Origin: Psychroserpens sp. Hel_I_66
GTDB lineage: Bacteria > Bacteroidota > Bacteroidia > Flavobacteriales > Flavobacteriaceae
DNA length: 64,000 nt
NCBI RefSeq assembly: GCF_000799465.1
Contig: NZ_JUGU01000001.1
Coordinates: forward strand, 558,001 to 622,000
Direction of reading: 5' to 3'
Made by a program: the position numbers and the translations under genes. Of this stretch, positions 1-8,352 are shown in pieces (the first letter of the stretch is position 1; every line of letters begins with the position of its first letter). Under the pieces are notes generated by a model. That model made no database searches and was not told where the DNA came from. It saw only the letters and a program-made list of their open reading frames with translations.

Positions 1-1
1 T

Positions 2-112
2 TTACCAGTGATTATGGGATCTGTATTGGTAATTGCAGTTTTGTTTATTATCATTAATATCTTTGTCGATGTTATTTACGGGTGGTTAGATCCAAAAGTG
101 AAATTAGAGTAA
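2..112 (+). CDS. C-terminal end of a DppB/OppB-type ABC transporter permease (partial)
   Basis: The window opens inside a gene; 36 codons in frame 2 remain before the TAA at 110-112. The peptide has a hydrophobic membrane segment followed by DVIYGWLDPKVKLE. A terminal D-x-x-Y-x-x-LDP-(K/R)-(V/I)-(K/R) signature is typical of the last transmembrane helix and tail of inner-membrane permeases of peptide/nickel-type ABC importers. The gene start and the rest of the transporter lie to the left, so substrate and subunit partners cannot be judged. The assignment rests on this short tail only. Confidence 0.65.
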   Translation, partial: LPVIMGSVLVIAVLFIIINIFVDVIYGWLDPKVKLE

Positions 113-179
113 CACATTTGTGAGAAGGCAGAAAGAATATAAGTAATCGTTAGAAACTAAGCAGGAAAATAAAGTAACA

Positions 180-671
180 ATGAAAAAAATAATATACCTA
201 GCATTTTTAGCTTTTTGCATCACAAATTGTGAAGCGCAAAAGGAACCAAAACAATTTTCAACAATTGCATTACAAGAGAATTTTGTAAATCTTGACGGTG
301 AAAAAGTCAGCTTGAAATCTATCTTAGAGACCTATAAAGGGCAAACCGTTTTAATAGATGTCTGGGCAAGTTGGTGTAGAGATTGTATTGTTGGATTTCC
401 AGATGTAAAAGCGTTACAAAACGAATTTACAGATATTAAATATGTATTTTTATCAATGGATAAAAGCCAGAAAAGCTGGAAGAACGGAATAAAAAAATAT
501 GATATCACAGGAGAGCATTTCTTTATGCCAAAAGGTTGGGACAGCGTTTTTAGTGATTTTGTAGGATTGGACTGGGTACCAAGATACATGGTAATTGATA
601 GTGAAAGCAATATCAAATTATTTAGGGCAATAAAAGCAAGTGACCCAAAAATAAAAGAACATTTAAAATAA
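180..671 (+). CDS. TlpA/ResA-like thioredoxin-fold protein, exported
   Basis: 163 residues. The N-terminus (MKKIIYLAFLAFCITNCEAQ) is a signal sequence with Cys17 in a weak lipobox (ITNC), so it may be a lipoprotein or a cleaved periplasmic protein. The redox motif WASWCRDC places the CxxC at Cys66-Cys69, followed by a thioredoxin-like fold with the conserved cis-Pro region (DWVPRYMVID). TlpA/ResA-like proteins reduce or exchange disulfides in the envelope. It lies 34 bp upstream of tpiA on the same strand and may be co-transcribed with it. Its actual client is unknown. The assignment to the family is firm; the lipoprotein call is not. Confidence 0.85.
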   Translation: MKKIIYLAFLAFCITNCEAQKEPKQFSTIALQENFVNLDGEKVSLKSILETYKGQTVLIDVWASWCRDCIVGFPDVKALQNEFTDIKYVFLSMDKSQKSWKNGIKKYDITGEHFFMPKGWDSVFSDFVGLDWVPRYMVIDSESNIKLFRAIKASDPKIKEHLK

Positions 672-705
672 ATTAATTTCTTCGGAAACATATAATACCA
701 ATACA

Positions 706-1458
706 ATGAGAAAACATATAGTTGCAGGAAACTGGAAAATGAATAACGATTTGGCTCAAACCCAAACATTAATTTCAGAATTAAAGAAACAATCAAAAAC
801 TTCAAATGCAGAAGTCATGATTGCACCATCATACACCAACCTTTGGCCTGCGTTTCAAGCAACAAGAGAAGAAGGTGAAATTGAGGTTGTTGCACAAAAC
901 ATGCATTTTGCAGAAAACGGAGCATATACAGGAGAAGTGAACGCAAGTATGTTAAAAAGTATTGGCATTAAAACCGTAATTTTAGGTCATAGTGAACGTC
1001 GTGCATATTATAACGAAACCGATGATTCTCTTGCTAAAAAAGTAGATGCAGCTCTAGCAAACGACATGAGAATTATTTTCTGTTTTGGAGAAGAATTACA
1101 AGATCGTAAAGCTGGAAACGAAGAAAACATAGTAGAATCACAAATTAAAAATGCGCTTTTTCATTTAGACGCTTCGGCATTTAAACATATCATTCTGGCT
1201 TACGAGCCCGTTTGGGCAATTGGTACTGGCGAAACTGCGAGTCCTGAGCAAGCACAGAATATGCACGCATTTATTAGAAAAACATTAGCTACAAAATATG
1301 GTGACGATGTCGCAAACTCTGTATCCATTCTTTATGGAGGCAGTGTAAAGCCAAACAACGCCAAAGAGATTTTTGGAAAGCCAGACGTTGATGGCGGACT
1401 CATTGGTGGAGCATCCTTAAAAGCAGAGGATTTCTATGCGATTGTAAACGCGTTTTAA
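706..1458 (+). CDS. tpiA: Triosephosphate isomerase
   Basis: Interconverts dihydroxyacetone phosphate and glyceraldehyde 3-phosphate in glycolysis and gluconeogenesis, in the cytoplasm. The 250 residues match the usual length. Catalytic residues are all visible: Lys11 in GNWKMN, His95 in GHSERR, Glu167 in AYEPVWAIGTG, and the phosphate-binding YGGSVKP and GGASL segments near the C-terminus. The ATG at 706 gives the standard MRKHIVAGNWKMN start. In many Flavobacteriia tpiA is followed closely by prmA and clpS; here extra genes intervene. Confidence 0.98.
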   Translation: MRKHIVAGNWKMNNDLAQTQTLISELKKQSKTSNAEVMIAPSYTNLWPAFQATREEGEIEVVAQNMHFAENGAYTGEVNASMLKSIGIKTVILGHSERRAYYNETDDSLAKKVDAALANDMRIIFCFGEELQDRKAGNEENIVESQIKNALFHLDASAFKHIILAYEPVWAIGTGETASPEQAQNMHAFIRKTLATKYGDDVANSVSILYGGSVKPNNAKEIFGKPDVDGGLIGGASLKAEDFYAIVNAF

Positions 1459-1495
1459 AAATTGCTTATCTTTTACTTCTCTAAAATAGAAGTAT

Positions 1496-2623
1496 TTGAA
1501 TTATAATATATATAACAGCATCATTTTAGCAGGCGTTATTCAAGGTCTCATATTTGGTGCTGTTGTTTTTTTGTCTGAAAAATATAATCACAAAAGCGTC
1601 TATTTTTTAGCAACAATAATAGTGACATATTCATTTAATAATCTACAGTATTATTTTGTAGACATTGGTTTAATCGATTATGATACCTTTTTTAAATACT
1701 ACTACTTTCCTTGGGCAGAATTAGTCCCTGCATTGTTGTATTTTTATGTTTTGAGTTTTTTATTTCCTGAGAATAAAAACAGTAAAAAATCGAAATGGCT
1801 TTTATCGCTTTTCGGCCTTCATTTTTTAATTAGTACAGTCTATAAAGTTTTAGTTAGGATAAATTCAAAGTCAGAATTTCTAGAACAATTAACTGGTGTT
1901 TTAAGATATTATTCTGCTTATTATGCAGAATTAGTCACAGGATTATTAGGTATTTGCATATTGGTTATTTTATTCTTTAAGATAAAAATCTATCAGAAAA
2001 CGCATTTTGAATTTCAGCGACACTATATCCGATTAGACTTAAATTGGTTAAAAATAACAATGTTACTTTTTTTGGTGCTAACCCTATTAAATGTTTATTT
2101 GGTCGTAACAGATATGACGCTTTTTGATGATATTTCTTATTACCCCGTTTGGATTCTTTTGACCATTATTATTTATTGGTTGGGTCACATAGGTATTTAT
2201 AAATACGGTATTGTTGAAGAACGAAAACAAATAAGACAGAAAAAAAGTGTAAAAAGAGCTCCAATTTCAGAGTCAAAAACAAAGCACATTATTATTGAGC
2301 GGTTAAAACAATATCTCGAAAACGAAAAACGTTTTTTAGACTCCTCATTAACTTTAGAAAAAACCGCTGATACATTAGAGTTGAGTCAAGGACACCTTTC
2401 AAAAATTATCAACACTGAATTAGAGATAAGTTTCAAGGACTACATTAATACTTTGAGGGTAGAGGAAGCAAAGTCTTATTTAAAAGATAAGGATTTTTCA
2501 AACTACACCTTAGTTGCTATTGGTCTTGAAGCAGGATTTAATTCTAAATCAGCTTTTAACACCTCATTTAAAAAAATTACGGGAGAAACACCTTCTCAAT
2601 TTAAACAACGACACATCAATTAG
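1496..2623 (+). CDS. Membrane-anchored AraC-family transcriptional regulator
   Basis: 375 residues. The N-terminal ~235 residues contain about seven hydrophobic helices; a basic linker (RKQIRQKKSVKRAP) leads to a C-terminal AraC/XylS DNA-binding domain (about 255-375) with two helix-turn-helices, including SLTLEKTADTLELSQGHLSKIIN and VAIGLEAGFNSKSAFNTSFKKITGETPSQFK. This layout is a one-component membrane sensor that acts on DNA from the membrane. The start is TTG: an in-frame TAG lies three codons upstream and the next Met is deep inside a membrane helix, so no ATG start fits. It follows tpiA by 37 bp and precedes a secreted protein gene. Ligand and targets are unknown. Confidence 0.85.
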   Translation: MNYNIYNSIILAGVIQGLIFGAVVFLSEKYNHKSVYFLATIIVTYSFNNLQYYFVDIGLIDYDTFFKYYYFPWAELVPALLYFYVLSFLFPENKNSKKSKWLLSLFGLHFLISTVYKVLVRINSKSEFLEQLTGVLRYYSAYYAELVTGLLGICILVILFFKIKIYQKTHFEFQRHYIRLDLNWLKITMLLFLVLTLLNVYLVVTDMTLFDDISYYPVWILLTIIIYWLGHIGIYKYGIVEERKQIRQKKSVKRAPISESKTKHIIIERLKQYLENEKRFLDSSLTLEKTADTLELSQGHLSKIINTELEISFKDYINTLRVEEAKSYLKDKDFSNYTLVAIGLEAGFNSKSAFNTSFKKITGETPSQFKQRHIN

Positions 2624-2679
2624 TCTCATTTTTTCATAATCACATAAAATAGGACGTTATTATTTTACATAACAGTTAG

Positions 2680-2695
2680 TTTTAGCTTGCTAAAA
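2680..2695. promoter_or_regulatory. Perfect 7-2-7 palindrome between araC-type gene and FG-GAP-like gene
   Basis: TTTTAGC TT GCTAAAA, a perfect inverted repeat, sits 19 bp before the ATG at 2715. It could be an operator or a weak hairpin terminating the upstream regulator gene. There is no long T tract after it, which favours a protein-binding site, but the sequence is AT-rich and this is inference. Confidence 0.35.
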
Positions 2696-2714
2696 ATCAA
2701 TAAACTATAAAGTT

Positions 2715-4283
2715 ATGAAGCGAATTTTACTTACAGGTGTTTTACTATTATTGTCGATTATGTTAAATGCCCAAGGTTGGGGGCAAATCCAAAAAATTGT
2801 ACCAGGCGATAGAGAATTGGGAGATCATTTTGGATATGCTGTGGCGATGAGCGGAGACTATGCATTGATAGGAGCAGAATGGGATGATGTAACTTCATTA
2901 AATACGGGATCAGCTTATGTCTATAAAAAAGCTAACAATGGAAACTGGATAGAGCATCAAAAATTAACTGCTCCAGATAAAAGGGCAAATGACATATTTG
3001 GTTTTAGTGTAGATATAAATGGGAATTTTCTAATTATTGGTGCAAGAGCTCAAGATTATGATGCATCAAATAGTAATTTTATTAGCGCAGCAGGTGCAGC
3101 CTATATTTATGAAAAAGACACAAATGACAATTGGGTTTTTGTTCAAAAATTGATTGCTTCACATAGGGAAACAACAAGACAGTTTGGAAGATGTGTAGCT
3201 ATTAGTAGTAATTTTGCAATTGTGGGTGTAGATCAGGAAAACTATGATGTAGCAGGAGAGAATTTTGTCCAGAATGCAGGTGCTGCCTATGTTTTTGAAC
3301 GTAATAATGCAGGAGAATGGATTGAAGTCCAAAAAATAGTGGCATCCGAAAGAAGTACATTCGATTATTTTGGATATAACGGTTTAAGTATTGATGGTAA
3401 TTATGCAGTTATTGGAGCCATGCAGGAAGATGAAGATGAAAATGAAGTCAATACAATGCCAAGTGCTGGTAGTGCTTATATTTTTGAACGAAATACTTCT
3501 GGCGTGTGGAATGAAATACAGAAAATAGTCGCATCAGACAGAACTCAAGGTGCTTATTTTGGCTGGTCCCTTGCAATAGATGGAAACAGTATTGTTGTAG
3601 GCTCTAATCAGGATAATAATTTTACTGGAGCTGCATATGTTTTTGAAAAGGACGAAAATGACATTTGGAATCAAGTTCAAAAACTCACCGCATCAAATAG
3701 TGACAACGGTGATCAATTTGGTTTTGATCTCGATATTGATGGAAACCGCATAATTATAGGCGCTCGTTATAGAGATATTGGTAGTCCAGGTGACGATGGT
3801 GGCGCCTATATTTTTGAAAAGCAATCAGGAACTTGGGAAGAAACCGCCTTTGTTTATGATATGTTCAACCAAACAAGTGAGTATTTCGGTTATGCTGTTG
3901 CTATAAGTGGTGACTTTGCTCTGGCTGGTGCTTATCAAGATGGGGAAGATGAAAATGAAGAAAATGATTTAGGTTCTTCTGGTGCTGTGTTCGTTTTTGA
4001 TGTCAATGAACCTAACACGTTAAGTGTTTTTGAAAATAATTTAGAAAATCAAATTAAAGCATATCCCAATCCAGTTGTAAATAGCCTTTATTTAGATTTG
4101 GGCAAAATCTTCAGTAATATAGATATTACAATACTTGATATTCTGGGTCAAAAAGTTTTCTTTAAGAATTATAGTAGTATACAAACCATTGATTTGCCTT
4201 TTAATGTTTCTAAAGGCATGTACTTGGTTGAGGTTAGAGCAGACAATCAAAAAACGTCAGTTTTGAAAATTATCAAACATTAA
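2715..4283 (+). CDS. Secreted FG-GAP-like repeat protein with type IX secretion sorting tail
   Basis: 522 residues. A cleavable signal peptide (residues 1-20, ending LNAQ) is followed by seven or so repeats of about 55-65 residues, each with FGxSVAIxGdxaliGA and AGAAYVFERn--gxWxexQKixAs, typical of FG-GAP/integrin-alpha-like beta-propeller blades. The last ~80 residues contain YPNPVVNSLYL...YLVEVRADNQKTSVLKIIKH, the Bacteroidetes type A C-terminal sorting domain, which directs export by the type IX system and attachment to or release from the cell surface. The role is probably adhesion or binding outside the cell; no catalytic motif is seen. It directly follows the membrane AraC-type gene, which may control it. 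Confidence 0.85.
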   Translation: MKRILLTGVLLLLSIMLNAQGWGQIQKIVPGDRELGDHFGYAVAMSGDYALIGAEWDDVTSLNTGSAYVYKKANNGNWIEHQKLTAPDKRANDIFGFSVDINGNFLIIGARAQDYDASNSNFISAAGAAYIYEKDTNDNWVFVQKLIASHRETTRQFGRCVAISSNFAIVGVDQENYDVAGENFVQNAGAAYVFERNNAGEWIEVQKIVASERSTFDYFGYNGLSIDGNYAVIGAMQEDEDENEVNTMPSAGSAYIFERNTSGVWNEIQKIVASDRTQGAYFGWSLAIDGNSIVVGSNQDNNFTGAAYVFEKDENDIWNQVQKLTASNSDNGDQFGFDLDIDGNRIIIGARYRDIGSPGDDGGAYIFEKQSGTWEETAFVYDMFNQTSEYFGYAVAISGDFALAGAYQDGEDENEENDLGSSGAVFVFDVNEPNTLSVFENNLENQIKAYPNPVVNSLYLDLGKIFSNIDITILDILGQKVFFKNYSSIQTIDLPFNVSKGMYLVEVRADNQKTSVLKIIKH

Positions 4284-4299
4284 TTTCATTTTTTACATG

Positions 4300-4307
4300 T
4301 AACTTTG
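4300..4307 (+). promoter_or_regulatory. -7 promoter element for prmA
   Basis: TAACTTTG matches the Bacteroidetes -7 consensus TAnnTTTG and ends 17 bp before the prmA ATG. No clear -33 TTG is seen. It suggests that prmA has its own promoter rather than depending on tpiA. Confidence 0.5.
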
Positions 4308-4324
4308 TATTCTAAACAAACATC

Positions 4325-5161
4325 ATGTCAAACACCATCTATTTAGGGTATTATTTCAAAGTAAAACCTTTACAACCAGCAGTAGAAATTTTAATCGCCG
4401 AATTAGGTTATGCAGGTTTTGAGAGTTTTGTAGAAACAGATGAAGGGGTTACTGCCTATATTCAAAAAGATGAATATTACGATTCTATTCTTGAGGATAT
4501 TCAGATCCTAAAATCTAATGAGTTTGAGATTTCATTTTCTTCGGAAGAGATTGAACAAACCAACTGGAATGAAGAATGGGAGAAAAATTTTAATCCTATC
4601 ATTGTAGATGACAAATGTTCGGTTCGTGCCCCATTTCATGAAAAACCGGACACTGAATTCGATATTATCATAGAACCAAAAATGAGTTTTGGCACAGGCC
4701 ATCACGAAACCACGCATATGATGATCCAGCATATTTTGAAAAATGATTTTAAAGATAAATCGGTTTTAGATATGGGTTGTGGTACAGGAGTCTTGGCAAT
4801 TCTTGCTGAAATGAAAGGAGCAAAACCGTTAGATGCTATTGATTATGATAATTGGTGTTATCTCAATAGTCTTGAAAATGTTGAGCGTAATCATTGCGAG
4901 CACATTTCCGTAGAAGAAGGAGATGCGTCTTTATTGGCAGGAAGACATTATGATATCATTATAGCAAATATCAACCGAAATATTCTATTAAGCGATATGC
5001 AAACCTATGCTAAATGCTTAAACACAAATGGAACGCTGTTTCTCAGCGGATTTTATAACGAAGATATTCCGGTCATTGAAGAAGAATGTAACAAATTGGG
5101 TTTAGTTAAAGTGGAGACCTTAGAGCGAAATAATTGGGTGGCTTTAAAATTTCAGAAGTAA
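4325..5161 (+). CDS. prmA: Ribosomal protein L11 methyltransferase
   Basis: SAM-dependent methyltransferase that modifies ribosomal protein L11. 278 residues, normal for the Bacteroidetes form. An N-terminal substrate-recognition region is followed by FGTGHHETT (about 122-130) and the SAM-binding motif VLDMGCGTGVLAI, then the IIANINRNILL segment that carries the conserved NI(N/L)xN-type active-site motif. It has its own -7 box and a strong downstream terminator at 5235-5262. Its usual flavobacterial neighbours tpiA and clpS are both present nearby but separated by insertions. Confidence 0.97.
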   Translation: MSNTIYLGYYFKVKPLQPAVEILIAELGYAGFESFVETDEGVTAYIQKDEYYDSILEDIQILKSNEFEISFSSEEIEQTNWNEEWEKNFNPIIVDDKCSVRAPFHEKPDTEFDIIIEPKMSFGTGHHETTHMMIQHILKNDFKDKSVLDMGCGTGVLAILAEMKGAKPLDAIDYDNWCYLNSLENVERNHCEHISVEEGDASLLAGRHYDIIIANINRNILLSDMQTYAKCLNTNGTLFLSGFYNEDIPVIEEECNKLGLVKVETLERNNWVALKFQK

Positions 5162-5234
5162 TAATTATTTACATTTTAATACTAACTTCGATGAATTACG
5201 TAAAATTTTAACATCAAAAACAAAAATACTACTC

Positions 5235-5262
5235 AAATTACGGGAAAACCGTAATTTTTTTA
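5235..5262 (+). terminator. Rho-independent terminator after prmA
   Basis: Stem AAATTACGG / CCGTAATTT with a GAAAA loop, followed by a run of T. Well placed 74 bp after the prmA stop. Confidence 0.8.
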
Positions 5263-5275
5263 TTTTGAAAACACT

Positions 5276-5283
5276 TATCTTTG
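5276..5283 (+). promoter_or_regulatory. -7 promoter element before the HEIGH metalloprotease
   Basis: TATCTTTG is an exact TAnnTTTG match immediately after the prmA terminator and 112 bp upstream of the next ATG (5395), which implies a leader of roughly 100 nt. No good -33 element seen. Confidence 0.5.
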
Positions 5284-5394
5284 AAATGATAATTATCACG
5301 GTTTAAGGTAAAACAGTTGTAAGAAAAATAACTAGTTCCATTTAAACTTCCCCTACCTACTCGCTTAATATTTATTAACTTAATTTACTCAAAA

Positions 5395-6432
5395 ATGAAA
5401 AACTTAAAATTTTTGACCTTAGGTGGTCTATGCCTTTTATTTTCTGTTCAGTCTTGTGAAAAAGACAATGGTGCTGAGGATATTTCTAATTTAGATGATG
5501 TATCGATCATTAATGTGAATCATTTGGAAGGGAGAACAATCGTTACAGATACTGAATTATTAAATGCCATCCACACTTTAGATATTGACGTCGGTTTGGT
5601 GTCTATTGGAGACTTTCATTTACCAGATGGAACGGTAGAAGAACGAATCTATATAGGTAGTGATATTACCTTTACCTTGGATGAATTAAATACTTTAATT
5701 GGTGATGGTTCTGGTTTAAATCGCCAGTATAGAACCTTTAATTTGGTAACTGGAAATAACCAAACCATAGATATTATAGGTTATGTGGCTAATAGTAGCC
5801 AATCTCTTTCAAGTAAAGCGCAAACTGCTTTACAACGAGCTGTTAACAATTACAATGCTTTAAATACAACCTTACAATTTAATCTTACGTTTGGATCAAA
5901 TTATCAAGCTGCAGATATGGTTGTATATGATAACTCGGTTAATACACCAAACAGTCAAGGTGGTGTAGCTGGTTTTCCTTCAAGTTCTGGCTTACCCAAT
6001 AAGTTTGTTCAAATTTATAATATTGAGCAGTTTTCTACAGGTGTCAATGAGCATGTGATTACTCACGAGATTGGACATTCTGTTGGTTTTCGTCATTCCG
6101 ACTGGTTTGACCGTTTAAGTTGTCCTGCTTCTAGCCAAGGTAATGAAGGTGCAGGATCAAATGGTGCAGTTCAAATACCGGGAACGCCTTCTGGTAGGGA
6201 TTTAACCTCTGTAATGCAAGCTTGTTTCACTACAAGTGAAGATGGCAATTTTAATAATAATGATGTTATAGCTTTAGAATTTATGTATCTACAGAGTAGT
6301 TCTGGGCCATGTGATGGCGTATCAGAGTGGCAAAGTGGAGTAAGCTATAATATTGGTGCTCGTGTGACTTATTTTGGAAACCTTTACGAACGTGTAAGTG
6401 GAGGTTGGAGCTTAATAGGACCTTGTAATTAA
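5395..6432 (+). CDS. M57-like zinc metalloprotease lipoprotein with C-terminal chitin-binding-like module
   Basis: 345 residues. The N-terminus has a lipoprotein signal (LFSVQSCEKD, Cys21). The catalytic core contains HEIGHSVGFRHSDW, the extended HExxHxxGxxH zinc site of metzincin-type proteases, preceded by a region resembling Bacteroidetes HEIGH (M57) peptidases. The last ~45 residues (CDGVSEWQSGVSYNIGARVTY...YERVSGGW) have the Trp/Tyr spacing of a carbohydrate-binding module of family 5/12 (chitin-binding type 3). I infer a surface-anchored protease targeted to polysaccharide or chitinous material. It has its own promoter and a terminator at 6456-6492. It separates prmA from clpS, so it looks like a lineage-specific insertion. 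Confidence 0.8.
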   Translation: MKNLKFLTLGGLCLLFSVQSCEKDNGAEDISNLDDVSIINVNHLEGRTIVTDTELLNAIHTLDIDVGLVSIGDFHLPDGTVEERIYIGSDITFTLDELNTLIGDGSGLNRQYRTFNLVTGNNQTIDIIGYVANSSQSLSSKAQTALQRAVNNYNALNTTLQFNLTFGSNYQAADMVVYDNSVNTPNSQGGVAGFPSSSGLPNKFVQIYNIEQFSTGVNEHVITHEIGHSVGFRHSDWFDRLSCPASSQGNEGAGSNGAVQIPGTPSGRDLTSVMQACFTTSEDGNFNNNDVIALEFMYLQSSSGPCDGVSEWQSGVSYNIGARVTYFGNLYERVSGGWSLIGPCN

Positions 6433-6455
6433 ATATTATTTGTATAACAATAATC

Positions 6456-6492
6456 TAAAAAGACTTCTGTTCTATGTACAGAAGTCTTTTTT
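6456..6492 (+). terminator. Rho-independent terminator after the metalloprotease
   Basis: Stem AAAAAGACTTCTGT / ACAGAAGTCTTTTTT with a 7-nt loop, ending in a T run, 24 bp after the stop codon. Confidence 0.9.
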
Positions 6493-6565
6493 ATGTGATG
6501 AGAATTAATTAAATTTATACTTTAAAAAAACCAACCTCATTAAATAAAGCGCTATGAACAAAATA

Positions 6566-6841
6566 ATGAGTACAAAAGAAAAAATACAAGAAGAACACCT
6601 GGTTGATACGTTAGAACAACCTCTCAATGAGATCGTTCTATATAATGATGATGTTAATACATTTGATCATGTCATAAACACTTTAATCTATGCATGTGAA
6701 CACACGCCAGAACAAGCAGAGCAGTGCTCAATTTTAGTTCACTACAAAGGACAGTGTACAGTTAAGACTGGTGAGTACAAAGAGCTAGAGCCAAGATGTT
6801 CTATGCTTTTAGAAGCAGGATTAAGTGCTGAGATTGTTTAA
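6566..6841 (+). CDS. clpS: ATP-dependent Clp protease adaptor ClpS
   Basis: Adaptor that delivers N-degron substrates to the Clp protease. It has the family core: LYNDDVNTFDHVINTL (substrate pocket Asn/Asp region) and HTPEQAEQCSILVHYKGQCTVKTG. An ATG four codons upstream (6554) is also in frame; I prefer 6566 because flavobacterial ClpS proteins commonly begin MSTKEK. It is convergent with the CstB-like gene, whose stop is 8 bp away, and no terminator is obvious between them. Confidence 0.95.
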   Translation: MSTKEKIQEEHLVDTLEQPLNEIVLYNDDVNTFDHVINTLIYACEHTPEQAEQCSILVHYKGQCTVKTGEYKELEPRCSMLLEAGLSAEIV

Positions 6842-6849
6842 AATTTGAT

Positions 6850-8262
6850 TTATAAGGTGGACGGACAAACAAAATCTGTCATCGGTAAATCAGTATCTTT
6901 AATTGCTCCAAAACCACCAGCAATATCCACTAGATTATGAAACCCTCTAGCTTTTAATATGGATGCTGCAATAACACTTCTATAGCCACCAGCACAGTGA
7001 ATATGGTAGGTTTTATCTTTAGAAACCTCACTCATTTGCTCGTTTATATAATCTAAAGCAAAATGTTGGGCGTCCTCGAGATGCATACTTTGAAACTCTC
7101 CATCTTTTCTAACATCCAAAATGTTGACACTTCCTTGTTTTGCTCTTTCAGCAAAAGTCTCTGCAGATATAGATTTTAATGTATCGATTTCTTTTCCTTC
7201 GGAAATCCAAGTCTCAATACCACCTTCTAAATACCCTAAAGTGTTGTCATAACCCACACGAGATAAGCGTGTCACCGCTTCTTGACTTTTTCCTTCGGGA
7301 ACAACTAACAAAATAGGTTGGTTGATGTCTGTTATCAATGCACCAACCCATGGTGCAAATGAGCCATTTAGACCTATAAATATGGAGTTTGGGATATGGC
7401 TTTTAATGTAGTCACTTTGAGTTCTTACATCAAGGACCAATGCGTTTTCATGATTAGCCAGATCTTCAAAATCATTAGGGGACAAAGCTATGTTTCCAGT
7501 TTTTAAAACCGTTTCAAAATTTTCATAACCTGTTTTATTGAGCATTGCATTTTTTTCAAAATACTGTGGAGGTGGAGCCATACCATCAAGTACTTCTGTA
7601 ATAAACTCTTCTTTTGTCATGTCTTCTCTTAATGCGTAATTTGTTTTCTTTTGGTCTCCAATTGTGCCAACGGTTTCTTTGCTAAGATTTTTTCCGCAGG
7701 CAGAACCTGCACCATGAGCAGGATATACGATGACATCATCGGCAAGTGTCATTATTTTATTCCGAAGAGAATCAAAGAGCATTGCTGCTAAATCTTCTTT
7801 GGTTAAATCAGATTTTATTGCCAAATCGGGTCTGCCAACATCACCTAAAAATAAGGTGTCACCAGAAAAGATAGCGTGATTTTTACCATTTTCATCCATT
7901 AAAAGATAGGTTGTAGATTCTAAAGTATGACCTGGAGTGTGCAACGCTTTAATTGTAAGATTCCCAATTTTGAACTCTTCATTATCTTTTGCAGAATGAA
8001 TTTCATAATTTGTTTCTGCACCTGGACCATAAACAATTGTAGCTCCGGTTTTTTTAGCTAAATCAACGTGTCCCGAAACAAAATCTGCATGAAAATGAGT
8101 TTCAAAAATGTATTTTATCTGAGCATTGCTCTTTTTTGCTTTATCGATGTATGCTTGAGTTTCACGAAGCGGGTCAATAATAGCAACTTCTCCGTTAGAC
8201 TCTATGTAATAAGCGCCTTGAGCGAGGCAATTTGTATATATTTGTTCAATTATAATAGACAT
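6850..8262 (-). CDS. CstB-like persulfide dioxygenase with pseudorhodanese and rhodanese domains
   Basis: 470 residues in three modules. Residues 1-250 are a metallo-beta-lactamase fold of the ETHE1/persulfide-dioxygenase type (His56, His58, Asp60 in THFHADFVSGH; HTPGHT; SGDTLFLGDVGRPD). Residues ~265-355 are a rhodanese fold without an active-site Cys. Residues ~370-470 are a rhodanese with catalytic Cys423 in HCAGGYRS. This order matches Staphylococcus aureus CstB, which converts low-molecular-weight persulfides to thiosulfate. A further Cys lies near the C-terminus (FVCPSTL). It is the last gene of the sulfur module and has its own operator-promoter at 8307-8351. I infer detoxification or use of sulfane sulfur in the cytoplasm. 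Confidence 0.9.
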   Translation of the reverse strand: MSIIIEQIYTNCLAQGAYYIESNGEVAIIDPLRETQAYIDKAKKSNAQIKYIFETHFHADFVSGHVDLAKKTGATIVYGPGAETNYEIHSAKDNEEFKIGNLTIKALHTPGHTLESTTYLLMDENGKNHAIFSGDTLFLGDVGRPDLAIKSDLTKEDLAAMLFDSLRNKIMTLADDVIVYPAHGAGSACGKNLSKETVGTIGDQKKTNYALREDMTKEEFITEVLDGMAPPPQYFEKNAMLNKTGYENFETVLKTGNIALSPNDFEDLANHENALVLDVRTQSDYIKSHIPNSIFIGLNGSFAPWVGALITDINQPILLVVPEGKSQEAVTRLSRVGYDNTLGYLEGGIETWISEGKEIDTLKSISAETFAERAKQGSVNILDVRKDGEFQSMHLEDAQHFALDYINEQMSEVSKDKTYHIHCAGGYRSVIAASILKARGFHNLVDIAGGFGAIKDTDLPMTDFVCPSTL

Positions 8263-8306
8263 GATTTTAATTTTTTTAATTTATGTTGACCATAATTTTA
8301 ATACTA

Positions 8307-8351
8307 TAAAGATACAGATTATTAAAATTTTGATTTGTGATTTTTGTTACA
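8307..8351 (-). promoter_or_regulatory. Crp/Fnr-type operator plus -7 box for the CstB-like gene
   Basis: Read on the minus strand, TGTAACAAAAATCACA (8336-8351) is a Crp/Fnr-like site; on the plus strand it is TGTGA-TTTTTG-TTACA. A near-consensus -7 box, TATCTTTA (8307-8314), follows 21 bp downstream. The same layout occurs at 10148-10191 in front of the YeeE gene, which supports a common regulator, most simply the Crp-family protein at 10191-10826. Confidence 0.65.
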
Positions 8352-8352
8352 T

